From Diphasiastrum complanatum (lineage: Eukaryota > Streptophyta > Lycopodiopsida > Lycopodiales > Lycopodiaceae), in the NCBI GenBank assembly GCA_029204225.1, contig CM055095.1, positions 53,979,944-54,043,943 of the forward strand: 64,000 nucleotides of DNA, read 5' to 3'. The position numbers and the translations under genes are program-made. Under the pieces are notes generated by a model. It did no database searches, had not been told where the DNA came from, and worked only from the letters and a program-made list of their open reading frames with translations. Positions 34,301 through 44,360 of the stretch are shown here, in pieces (positions within the stretch are counted from its first letter, which is position 1; every line of letters starts with the position of its first letter).

Positions 34301-34485
34301 TATATACATACACACACACACACACACACATATATATATCTATATATATATTTAAACTTATGTACACTTTTGCGCATGTGTATGGTTGCACCCATGCATC
34401 TTCCTCCCCTCACCCATGCATGAGCTTTTTCTAACTAAAAAACTTGGGGAGGAGGATGCGTGTATGAGAAAAAGGATGTATGTAT
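34118..34485. repeat. Palindrome centred on TA/CA microsatellite
   Basis: Arms 34118-34262 and 34343-34485 are inverted copies (with GCGCAAAACTGTACATAAG on one side and its complement on the other), separated by about 80 bp of TA and CA repeats. Part of the same sequence recurs inverted at 35304-35395. Confidence 0.85.
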
Positions 34486-34700
34486 AAAGAAAGTGCATAT
34501 CCCCAAGACATTTGCACATTGTGTGCATTGGGGGGCGTGCCTTAAAAAGATTTCCCACCGCTCCCTCTCAATTACTAAATTCAAATATCTTTCTTTAAAT
34601 ATCTTTCTTAACTAAAAATGATGGGGATGCATGTATGTGGAAAGTGCATATCCCCATACATTTGCACATTGTGTGCATTTGGGGATGAGCCCCAAATATA
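34450..34700 (+). repeat. Diverged direct repeat of about 165 bp period
   Basis: GTGCATATCCCCAAGACATTTGCACATTG-like sequence near 34492 and again near 34644, each followed by TGTGCATT and a GGGG run. No coding content. From 34720 to 34960 there is only AT-rich sequence without recognisable features. Confidence 0.6.
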
Positions 34701-34959
34701 TTTCTCTAAATTCAAATATATGAAATTTGAAGTTAAGGTTTTATTTTTTTCACACACTCCAATGTGCTTTAAACTTTAGCCAATAATCTTTATTGCATGG
34801 CTTTCTTATTTATTTTGAATTACCAAAGTTTTACCCATAAATCATGAACATAAAAATTTTCTTGACTACTTAAAATTGCTTCTTTTTTTTTTCAATCCTT
34901 GAAATCTCTATCTTGGCTCACCATTTTCATGAATGTTTAACCACAAGCCCAAACTCACT

Positions 34960-35297
34960 ATCTTTAACTCCAAAGGATCAAATTTTTTCCAAAGACTCGA
35001 ATTTTTCCAAAGGATTGAAGACCCTTTGCACTGTCAAGTCGAATTTTTCAAAAGACTCGAATTTTTTCGAAGACTCAAATTTTTCGAAAGACTCTATTTT
35101 ATTTTCCAATGACTATAATTTTCCCGAAGACTCGAATTTTTCCGAAGACTCGAATTTTTCTGAAGACTTGAATTTTTACAAAGACTCGAATGTTTGATAT
35201 TCGAGATGCGAGATGTGCAAGATTGGTCATCATCCAAATCATCGGCCGCCACCTAGATCGGCCTCCATTGCCCGTCAACAACGGGGACTCTTTACTA
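34960..35297 (-). repeat. Right inverted arm with hairpin end and GAGTC subrepeats
   Basis: Reverse-complement match to 31158-31600: the GAGTC/TTTGGAAAAA units, the CTTGACAGTGCAAAGGGTC segment, the GGCCGATCTAGG stretch and the end CTCTTTACTA at 35297. Together the arms enclose about 3.4 kb. Confidence 0.75.
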
Positions 35298-35398
35298 TTC
35301 TATATATGTAAATATGTAAACTTATGTACAGTTTTGCGCATGTGTATGGGTGCACCCATGCATCCTCCTCCCCTCACCCATGCATGAGCTTTTTATAA

Positions 35399-35882
35399 GG
35401 GTGGTTTCACATGGAATGGGTGGTAAGTCCAAAAGGCCCAAATCCTTTACTTTGATTGGTGGAGCCATTTCAAGAGGCCTCCCCCCATTTCACAAGAGTG
35501 AGCCCAATGGGGTTGGCTCAGTTGGTTAGCTTGACATCCAAAGTTTCTTTGGTCTCAGGTTCGAGCCTCCCCTTGGAAACCAAGAAGCATTTCACAAGAG
35601 TGAGAGTTCCCCCAAGGTGGCATCCCAAGGTGGGGTAAGTCAATATACTAGGGGAGTACCTTGGACCTCTTGGAGTATTGGGGGGTAAGTGGTGGGCCTT
35701 CTCTCTCTCCTCCAATAAAAACCATAAATACTTTATTTAATTTGATTTTAAATAATAAATGCTTTGCCCTTCAAATGAAAAGGGGCTTTCACATGGAATG
35801 ACTTGGAAGGACCTGGGCTTTCAAACCGGGGGGTAAGTGCAAATTCTGAAATGGTCCTGGATTCTTCCATGTGAAACAACCC
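35399..35882. mobile_element. Tourist-like MITE with TAA duplication
   Basis: Terminal inverted repeats GGGTGGTTTCACATGGAA (left) and GGGTTGTTTCACATGGAA (right, complement) match at 17 of 18 bases. The flanks are TAA on both sides (35396-35398, 35883-35885). Two paralogous sites, near 34155 and near 34431, have the same flanks with a single TAA and no insert. TAA/TTA target duplications are typical of PIF/Harbinger elements. There is no coding capacity; the length without the SINE is about 382 bp. Confidence 0.85.
35503..35587 (+). mobile_element. Short tRNA-derived SINE, copy 2
   Basis: 85 bp flanked by a perfect 17 bp duplication CATTTCACAAGAGTGAG (35486-35502 and 35588-35604). It has A-box TGGCTCAGTTGG and B-box GGTTCGAGCCT and ends AACCAAGAAG. 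It is the same family as copy 1, in opposite orientation. It sits inside the MITE, so it is younger than the MITE insertion. Confidence 0.88.
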
Positions 35883-36153
35883 TAAGTAAAAAACTTGGAG
35901 AGGAGGATGCATGTATGGGAAAAAAGATACATGGCCCTTCTCCCCATGCATGCATCTAAGGGGCCCACTCCAAATTCAAATTATCCTTTACCAACACACA
36001 TAGTATTTTCAAGTGCATGTACATATTTTCATGGTAAAAGGTGTTAAACAAATGAGACTTTCATTATCAAAAATTTGAAGGGTGTTCTAAGGATTTTTTG
36101 AATTATCAAACTTTCCACTAGAAAGGTTGAAATAAAAATGCATTTCTATGAAG

Positions 36154-36199
36154 ATTAGCCTCCATTGTCCGTCAACGACGGGCACTCTTTATTATATAC

Positions 36200-36245
<46 letters not shown>

Positions 36246-36299
36246 TATATACATATACGTACATACATACATATATGCATATACATACATGCATATATA

Positions 36300-36363
<64 letters not shown>

Positions 36364-36506
36364 TAAATACACACACACACACACACACACACATATACTA
36401 GTTGTCAGTGCCCGTCATTGATGGGCAATGGCGGCCGATCTAGGTGATGACCGATCTAGGTGGCAGCCGATGATCTAGTTCGTATGCCCGTCGTTGATGG
36501 GCCGAC
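36154..36506. repeat. Outward-facing hairpin motifs around a TA/CA tract
   Basis: The motif GCCCGTCGTTGACGGGC (a 7 bp stem with 3 nt loop) or close variants occurs inverted at about 36165-36183 and forward at about 36410-36427, with a third near 36485-36503, each adjoining CAATGG and GGCCGATCTAGG-type sequence. Between the first two lies a TA/CA microsatellite (36196-36395). The same motif ends the arms at 31158 and 35297. Confidence 0.75.
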
Positions 36507-36587
36507 AATCTGGGTGACGGCCGATGATTTGGATGGCGGTTGATGGTCTAGGAGGAAAGCCGATGGTCGTTGATGGGTGGCCGAAGG

Positions 36588-36914
36588 GAGTGTCACATTT
36601 TTGGGGAGGGCAATGTCACATTTTTTGAGAGGGGAGGGCTAGTGTCACATTTTTCGGGAGGGAGTGTGTCACATTTTTCGGGAGGAGGCACGTGTAGAAG
36701 GGAGGGGCTAAAGAGAGGAAGGGGCAGTGTCGCATTTTTCGGGAGGAGGAATGTCGCATTTTTCAGGAGGGCCAATGTCGCATGTTTCAGGAGGGCCAGT
36801 GTCGCATTTTTTGGGAGGGGGCATGTGGAAGGGGAGGGCAGTGTGGCATTTTTCGGGAGGGGAGTGTCACATTTTTTGGGAGGGCCAATGTCGCATTTTT
36901 CGGGAGGCAATGTT
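36588..36914 (+). repeat. GC-rich minisatellite
   Basis: About eleven diverged copies of TGTCRCATTTTTCGGGAGGG with variable spacers, in about 330 bp. Glycine-rich ORFs across it are artefacts. Confidence 0.9.
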
Positions 36915-37254
36915 TAAGTGCTAAACAAGAATGTTGTGAGCTTGGCGAGATAATTGAAGTGTCAAATGATCCAAGTATTCTTGAAGTGTTTTTACAAGCA
37001 CTAAAGCAATGGATGGTCAACTACACAGTTGTGAAGCAGATTGAACATCTTGACTACATACTTGGAGCGAACGCAATTATTGGAGTATCGCATTTCAATT
37101 ATTACATAATGTTGTTGTATATGCAGTTATATTTGACCAAAGTTAAAAGTAGAATCGGAAAGCTAATTTGGCAAATATTGTTTTTGTTGGGACTTACAAA
37201 AAAGGGAGTAGGGTAATCTACTTTTAGGAATATAAACTAGTCATTAAGGGGGAG
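36915..37254 (+). other. Internal remnant before a Copia-like LTR
   Basis: A reading frame continues out of the minisatellite to a stop near 37216 but shows no known domain. It ends in ATTAAGGGGGAG (37243-37254), a good polypurine tract. Probably the 3' end of a retroelement whose coding part is gone. Confidence 0.4.
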
Positions 37255-37744
37255 TATTAGAATATTAATGTCGAGTTTATATTGTTGGACAATTACTTTG
37301 GATTGTTATTTGTCGAGTATTGTGTGCTCGCAATAGTTAATAATGGTAACAGGCCTAAATGTCCTGTATGATACCAAAGGGTGCAAGCAGCCCCTATACA
37401 CAGTTTTGTATTCATTGTCTTATTCATTCAATAGACAAGAGTGAAGAAGATTGTAACGGCTATGCTATGTATTATTCTTCATGTCTGATTTCTCTGTTGT
37501 GATCCTAGTTCATTGGGTAATGGATTAGATGAGTGATGATTACATGCATTGAATGTGATTGTTTCTAATTGCTGTAATCTCCTTTAAGTTTTTCCAATAA
37601 CTTTCACAAGTAAATAGAACGATCGATCTCTACCATAATATAAGACTACTAGACTTAGTAGTAGCTCACCTCCATTCAAACTTTTAAGCAATTAGCCTGG
37701 ATAGTGTTTCTATTAGTGACTTATCGAAAGACGAAAAAACCAAC
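37255..37744 (+). repeat. Possible solo or truncated LTR
   Basis: Starts TATTAGAATATTAATG directly after a polypurine tract, with TA in place of the usual TG, and may end at CCAACA near 37744. No second copy was found, so the right end is a guess. Confidence 0.45.
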
Positions 37745-37994
37745 AGCAATTGTTAAGTGAGCTGGAATGCTATCATAGCAGCATAGTGCGCCCAAAATGC
37801 GAGTAAGTGAGTTACTATATGTAGAGCTAATTTTCCTATCTTATCGCTATATTTTTCATCTAATAAGTGATGGAGAGTACTCGCCTTTGCTAACCATGTC
37901 TTGTGAAAAAAATTCTAATCATCACTACATTATGTCTCTAGTAACGAACTTTTGACTTGTTCCCACCCCCAACTTTTGATTTCTTCCTACATTT

Positions 37995-38087
<93 letters not shown>

Positions 38088-38843
38088 TAGTGACAACCAA
38101 AAAATTAGAGAGACATCATATGAAGAATGAAAAGCATCTACTATCCAAAAACCTTGAGAGGATTTTGAAACCTTTCAAAACTTGCTAAAGAAGCTCAACA
38201 TATTGTGAGAAAGGACATTCATGTCTCTCATCGATCATAGCTTTAAGTCATGATGTGTGAAACCCCCTCTATTATAAAGTTGAGAGGCCAAATATCCAAT
38301 AGTCCAAGGTTTCTTTGGGGTCTCAAAATGTCCAATGGAGACTACCTAAACATACTTTGAGATGCACTAGTCCCAAATCCCTAAAAGTGTCTATGATGAT
38401 GGGGCAAGGGAGATAGAAGAACACAAACGAAGAAGAGAGCAGGAATATTGTAGAACAGCTCTCCTGTTACAATCAGCTACTAGATGCAAAAACAGTCTAA
38501 TAGATTGCTTATGCTAAATATACTCACAGCTTTAAGTGTTCTAGTTGTCCAACAAGATCTTAAAAAATTAGTTCATACTCACAAAAATGAGAGTACAGTC
38601 CACTGAAGAGATTAGAAATGGTTTGTGTGTGGTATTACTAAAAAATGGATTCAATGTGAAGTTTGGTTCGGAAATAGATGGAAAGAGCAGTATGATATCA
38701 TGAGTTCTCAGGCGTCAAAGACAACCATCGTCTAATCAAAAACTGAGGAGTCATAGACGTCCGTGTTCTGATCAGAGTGAGGGAACAAATATTATCAAAC
38801 AGCAATAAAGTGCATTCAATCACAACAAGCATTCATCTACATT
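37745..38843. other. Unassigned stretch with a (GA)n tract
   Basis: A pure (GA)n tract of about 87 bp lies at 37998-38085. The rest shows no gene, domain or repeat I can identify. Confidence 0.6.
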
Positions 38844-39849
38844 ATACACAGATAGAAAAGCATGTTGCTGCTAGATTACACTGAAGCACAATAGAATAGC
38901 AATTACAACCAGAATGACGGCATAACTGGGAGGCTCAAAGTCATTCGTCTCATGGACAAAACGTCTCAAGTAACCTATGTTGGGATGATCTATTTATGGA
39001 TTGCATCCATATATTAACTACATTGAATGTTTGTCACCTAATTGGGTAAGCCATTGTACTTGGAAGTATACGGCGTTTGTGACAACTATACATAGTGTAT
39101 ATTGTCAATGAACTAGGAATGCTGATGCAGACAAGGACGTTGCAGATTCTCTCACTTCGCATTTTACGTGAAGTGGTTTTTCTCACTTCGCAAATTTTGG
39201 GAAGTGGCTTGGAACGTTCCTTGTTCAAAATAGACGACCTTCAGCATTTTCTCTCTCTTTGGGATTTTGCGAAAAAGTCGAAGGTGCCCTAAAACAGTTC
39301 AACTCTGAAAAGTAGATGACCTTCGGGAATTTTCTCTCTCTTCGCATTTTGCGAAAAAGACGAAGGTGTTAAAAATAGTTGAACTTTTGAACTATGCACA
39401 ACTTGACTTTTTCAAAATAATTGAATGGAAGAAGCCGAAGGTAAGTTCACAATTTTTGAGCAAGTGCGAAAAATGTGAACTGTGCGACACTTAGTGTGTT
39501 TCTGCTAACTGTTGAAAAAGTAATGTATTTCTGAGACTTGTTCTAAATGCAAGTTTGTGGAAGTCCTTGAAGATGGCCAAGTCTTCAATGACTTCAAATT
39601 ATTAAACTTAACATTTAAAATTGAAATTATGATAGAATTGGTTACCCTTTGTTGGAGATCAACCGGAAGCCCATTGTAAACATTCTTGAAATAAATTGGT
39701 TGTCTAAGTTTGTGATTCCTGCAGGTATCAGATGAGCAGACATAGAACCAAAGTTGGTTCACCTTACCCTAGATCAATAATTAATAAACGTGTAGGAAGA
39801 ATCATGAAGTCATTCACCAAGGAGACAACTGTGGGCTTAATTTCCAATA
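38844..39849 (-). repeat. 3' LTR of Copia G1
   Basis: On the minus strand it starts TATTGGAAATTAAGCCC at 39849 (TG changed to TA) and runs to about TATACACAG at 38844. The AAGGGGGAC-like polypurine tract lies just inside. It is homologous along its length to 47216-48210. Confidence 0.8.
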
Positions 39850-40430
39850 GTCCCCCTTAAGGTCACGGTTGGTGCCTTGGTATCTTCGTGGAAAAAACTT
39901 GATCCATACAGCTTCTTTTGAAGCTTGACATGCTGCGATGTACTCTGTCTCGGTCGAAGAAAGCGCAACTGATTTATGTTTCCTTGAGTTCCACGAAATC
40001 GGCCCCCCTGCTAGATAGAAACAGAACCCGGAGGTAGATTTTCTGGTAGAGACTGTTCCTCCCCAATCTGAGTCGGAATAGTCTCACAGGACGAGTGGGT
40101 CGATAACATTTCGATCATAACATAAAATGTGATCTAAACTTCCTTGAATATATCTCATCACAATCTTTAATGCTTTCCAATGAGAGATCCTTGGATTTGA
40201 CATGAATTGATTTAACGTGCTTATAGTGTATGCTAAATCTGGTCTAGTGCACAACATTGCATACATCAAAGATCCTATTAGTGAATGATAAGGGTACTTC
40301 GCTATGTCGAGTACTTCACTATCAAAATCAGCACAAGTAAGTTTAGTCAATACCATACTTGGATCCATTGGAGTATTTATTGGTTTGCAATCAGACATAT
40401 GAAAATTTTCTAAACTGCCTTTTAGATAAA
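39850..40430 (-). pseudogene. Copia G1 RNase H and RT C-terminal part
   Basis: The minus strand reads MSDCKPINTPMDPS, YHSLIGSLMYAMLCTRPDLAY, HWKALKIVMRYIQGS, then RNase H with SDSDWGG and GPISWNSRK-type motifs and the catalytic STETEY region. Compared with G2, about 285 bp of the RNase H C-terminus are missing between 39895 and 39900. It breaks at 40430 where Copia F begins. Confidence 0.82.
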
Positions 40431-40756
40431 CAAGTAGAAGATATTTTGTAATAAACCTATAAACTATGGATAGGAAGTTAGTTAAGAAAAAAAAAATCTT
40501 CATTAGAAAAAGTCTTCTGATTTTTTCGAGTTTCTGTAACCAACGTTATCACGCTCAACTAGCTGAAGTTATTACTTCAAGGAATGGTACTCATTTTTTT
40601 AATATTAATCAGTGCAATTTTAGTTCTACTACTGTATCGTTTCATTGTGCATCTGTGAATCATTCATTTTTTAACAATCTGAATTTAACTGTGGCGCTTC
40701 TGATCCTACACCAAGCTTGTTCATCAGCTTTCGCTCATTTTCACTGATTTATGATA
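40431..40756 (+). repeat. 5' LTR remnant of Copia F
   Basis: Matches the second half of the 3' LTR from CAAGTAGAAGATA to ACTGATTTATGATA. The first 325 bp or so are absent. Confidence 0.82.
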
Positions 40757-40769
40757 TGGTATCAGAGCG
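40757..40769 (+). promoter_or_regulatory. Primer binding site of Copia F (tRNA-iMet)
   Basis: TGGTATCAGAGCG directly follows the LTR remnant. Confidence 0.9.
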
Positions 40770-40899
40770 GGCAGTTCAATAATCTGTATTTTTTCTGTGA
40801 ATTATCAAATCTTGTTTTTATCACGACTTCGTTCTAGCAAGCACGCAACCAACAGTATTCTGAAATCGTTGTTTCTACCAATCATCTCACTCAACCAGA

Positions 40900-43240
40900 T
40901 TGGATTCATTTTCAAGTTCTTCTCTTATCGACAAACTCGATGGGAGTAACTACCGTCTCTGGAAATTCAAAACGAAGGTCATACTACTAGCCAAAGATTT
41001 GTGGGACATCGTTGATGGCAGAGAACTCAAACCTAAAGGTGATGCACACATTATCACCAAATGGAGACTGAGAGATGACAAGGCTTTTTCCATGATCACT
41101 CTCAATATTAGGGACACACAAAACAGCCACATACATGATGTTTAGACTGCTAAGAATACATGGGACATCCTAGCAACTCTCTATGATATCAGGGATACCA
41201 CATCCAGATTACATTTGAGAAAGAAATTTTTCTCCCTGAATTGTCTGAAGCAAAAAGTGTTTCAAGTCATCTCAACACTTTTAAAACTCTTATGGAGGAG
41301 ATGGCTGCAACTGGTTCAGTCATAGAAGATTCTGATGTTGTTATGTCTCTATTATTGAGTCTACGTGAAGCCTATGAAAATTGGGTCTTGGAAATCTTCC
41401 CCAGGAGCACCTCACTCTTTCAAGAGTAATTGTTTTTCGATCCAACAACAAGATGAAGATGAAGCAGCCTTCTTGACCAAGGTCGGAGAACATCAGGATA
41501 TCAATTCTTGGTACCTAGACTCGGGAGCAACTCAACATATGACTCACCACAAGGACTGGTTCAAAGGTTACAACACCCACTCTCAAATTGTGCAGCTTGG
41601 AGACAACTCAACGCATTCTATTGAGGGTGAAGGAATATTCAGTATCGAATTTCAGAGAGGTGAAGTCAACTTGTTGACCAACGTTCTCCACGTTCCAATT
41701 CTGACCAAAAATATGCTCTCAGTTAGCAGAATCACAGACTTGGGTCGAAGGGTAGAATTTAACACAAACGGCTGCACCCCACCATTTTTTACAAGTCCCG
41801 TAAAGCTCTAGCTTTTGGGAGAAGGAGTGGCAATCTTTACAAAATCAGCCACTATAATTCTTCTATTTGAATAAGCTGATATGCTTTGGCATTCAGATTA
41901 GGCCACCTCAATTCTAATTGTATTCAAAAAATGTCAAAACGGAATTAAATACAAGATCTACCCACAATTAGCAAATCTGATACTTCATGTAAATGCTGTG
42001 TAATCAACAAATATGCTAGAAGTCCTTCCATTTTTGATATAGTACATACTTCTAGAAATTTTCTAGATCTTGTACATGTGGAAATTTGTGACCCTATGTA
42101 GACCATTTCCACAGGTGGAGCTATCTATTTACTGACTTTTATTGATGACTTCTCTCGGAAGACTACAACTTATTTTCTGAAGGAGAAATTCGATGTCTTC
42201 AAGTTCTTCAAGTAGTTCAAAACATGAGTAGAAAATTCGACTCAAAGAAGAATCAAAGAGGGAGTACTTATCTCCACCGAGTTCAAAGCTTTCTTCAAGG
42301 CCAATGAAATACACCTACAACAATCCACAGCCAGCTACTCATCTCAGTCCAATGGTGTAATTCAAAGGAAGAATGAGAAACTCATTGCCAGTGCAAAGAG
42401 CATGCTAGCCCATGTCTCTCTTCCAAAGAAATTCTGAACAGAAGTTGTTACTATAGCAGTCTATCTACAAAACCGATCCATTACAACAGCCCTGAATGGC
42501 AAGACACCTTATCAAGTGGGACAAGATCGGAACATCACTCAAAAATATTAGAGTGTTTGGATGCAAAGCTTTCAATCAGATCTCTGCTGATCTATAAAAA
42601 AATCTGATCCAAGGGTCGAACAATCAAAATTCGATCCAATGATCAAACAACAACAAATCAATCTCTATTGGCTACTCTCCAGATCACAAGGCATACAAGC
42701 TCTACAAGGCATACAAGCTTCACGAACAGAGATGTCATCTATCTGGAAGACCAATTTTTTTGACCACAAAGAGAAATCTGCAGCAATTCCGACCCAAGTA
42801 TCGAACAACAGAATTCCGATTCAAGGGTCGACTAGTCAAAAATCGATATTGACTCGGAAAATGATTCAGAATCTCAACGGATCGAATCACATCAGAGGAT
42901 CGGCACAAAAAATCGAATCGACCTAGACAACTTCCATCCAGATTTATAGATTATCCATCTTGCTACTTTGTGCAGGAGCTCAACACTATTTTAGAGGCAA
43001 AGTCAACCACTGATGTTGACCAGTGCAAAGCAGAAGAGGACTCCAAATTCGCATTTCTAAACAAGAATGGTTTCTATCCAAACTCGGCAGACTCGAATAT
43101 TCACTTCAAGTCTGTATCGGAATTCTTCATCAACACTCTTTATGTAGATGACACTCTACTATTCAGTAACAATCTGAAACTAATGAAGGATCTGAAATAC
43201 ATGTTAGCACGGGAGTACAAAAGATTGATATGGTTCTAGC
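40900..43240 (+). pseudogene. Copia F gag-pol remnant
   Basis: Gag starts at a TTG (40900) where an ATG is expected: DSFSSSSLIDKLDGSNYRLW, followed by a TAG at about 41143 and a frameshift near 41240. Protease is well preserved with YLDSGATQHMTHHKDW (41510-41560). Integrase fragments carry FIDDFSRKTTTYF and SQSNGV. Of the RT only LYVDDTLLFSNNLKLMKDL remains (43140-43200); most of RT and all RNase H are gone. Confidence 0.8.
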
Positions 43241-43375
43241 CCACTACAGTCTCGAAATCCAAAAATCAACCCAATAGGACAAATCTCAAAAGAGCAGATT
43301 CTCTCTGTCAAAAGAGCACCATCTCAGATTTAACGACATGTTAAATCTAAATATCAAAGTTTTTCAAGATCTGGG

Positions 43376-44028
43376 TATTGGAATTCGACGCTCATCCTGA
43401 AATTCATTCGTTAATGAGCATCTTAAAAGATGTACAAAAACCAAGAAAAAGAAGGCTCGAATTTTTGAGCAAAAAATCAAAAAATTCAGGATCGAATTTG
43501 CTAGAACTTGTCAATACATGATCAACTCGAAAAATCCGTAATTTTTTGAGTCAATGTAAATTTTTGATATTTGTAAATTTCGATACTGTCGGTCTAAAAT
43601 CCGACCCAATGACTTCGCGTTAACAGTCCGCCTACTTTGTACATTCAAATTTGGTTGTAATAAATGAGGCAGATAGCATTTAATGCCAATTTAATATTTA
43701 GCAAGTAGAAGATACTTTGTAATAATCCTATAGATTGTGGATAGAAAGTTAGTTAAGAAAAAAAAACTCTTCATCAGAAAACTTCTTCTGATTTTTTTGA
43801 GTTTCTGTAGCTAGCGTTATCACGCTCAACCAACTGAAGTTATTACTTCAAGAAATTGTACTCATTTTGTTAATATTAATCATAGTGCAATTTCAGTCCT
43901 ACTACTGTATTGTTTCATTGTGCATATGTGAATCATTCACTTTTGAATGATCTGCTGCTAACTGTGGCGCTTCCGATCCTACACCAAGCTCGCTCATCAA
44001 CTTCCGTCATTCCTACTGATTTATGACA
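43376..44028 (+). repeat. 3' LTR of Copia F
   Basis: 653 bp, starts TATTGGAATTCGACG (TG changed to TA) and ends GATTTATGACA. It is related to the LTR of Copia E. Confidence 0.8.
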
Positions 44029-44360
44029 GGAACCGCAAGACCTCACCTATGGCTTGATGCAATGTGAAGCCAAGGAAAACTGTCAAGGAACAATTGCAGC
44101 CACTATGCGACACGGCTCATGACTGCGAAAGAGCCACAAACTGACGATTGCGGTCATAGAAAACTACACAAAACGGTGGATCCTCATGACCCAAGTACCT
44201 GGAGGATCAACCGAAGTACCAGATGCACAATGAACTCCACAAATGAGGGAGACATCAAACTGGAAGTCGTTAGGAACGTGCTTAAACCAATTCTTGTAAT
44301 CTGATGATTAACTGAAGCCCATTCTCTATGTTCCTATATAAACAGGATGAACACAAGAGA
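44029..44360. other. Unassigned segment between Copia F and G1
   Basis: Less AT-rich than its surroundings, with a 61-codon plus-strand frame (44119-44304, starting MTAKEPQTDDCGHRK) that I do not recognise. It does not match the missing parts of F or G1. Confidence 0.35.

Larger units (their letters stand above)
35304..36153 (-). repeat. Large inverted repeat, right arm
   Basis: Inverted partner of 33800-34262. It is longer because it carries a 484 bp TAA-flanked MITE, which itself carries a SINE. It has the empty site for SINE copy 1. Confidence 0.85.
40431..44028 (+). mobile_element. Copia F, partial, inside Copia G1
   Basis: Plus-strand Copia: 5' LTR remnant 40431-40756 (first half missing), primer site at 40757, gag, protease, integrase, a remnant of RT, and 3' LTR 43376-44028. 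It belongs to the same family as Copia E (related LTR; shared protease and QLGDNS motif). Truncation of the 5' LTR means the left junction is not an original insertion end. Confidence 0.82.

Noticed and set aside
31158-36506. A CRISPR-like array from the regularly spaced short repeats
   Set aside because: Repeats are diverged, spacers are not unique or uniform, and the DNA is a plant nuclear genome.
36570-37020. Glycine/histidine-rich ORFs
   Set aside because: They read through the 20 bp minisatellite in several frames; no domain.
44119-44304. A 61-codon ORF as a host gene
   Set aside because: Too short, no domain, and in an unplaced segment between two elements; kept only as an unassigned stretch.
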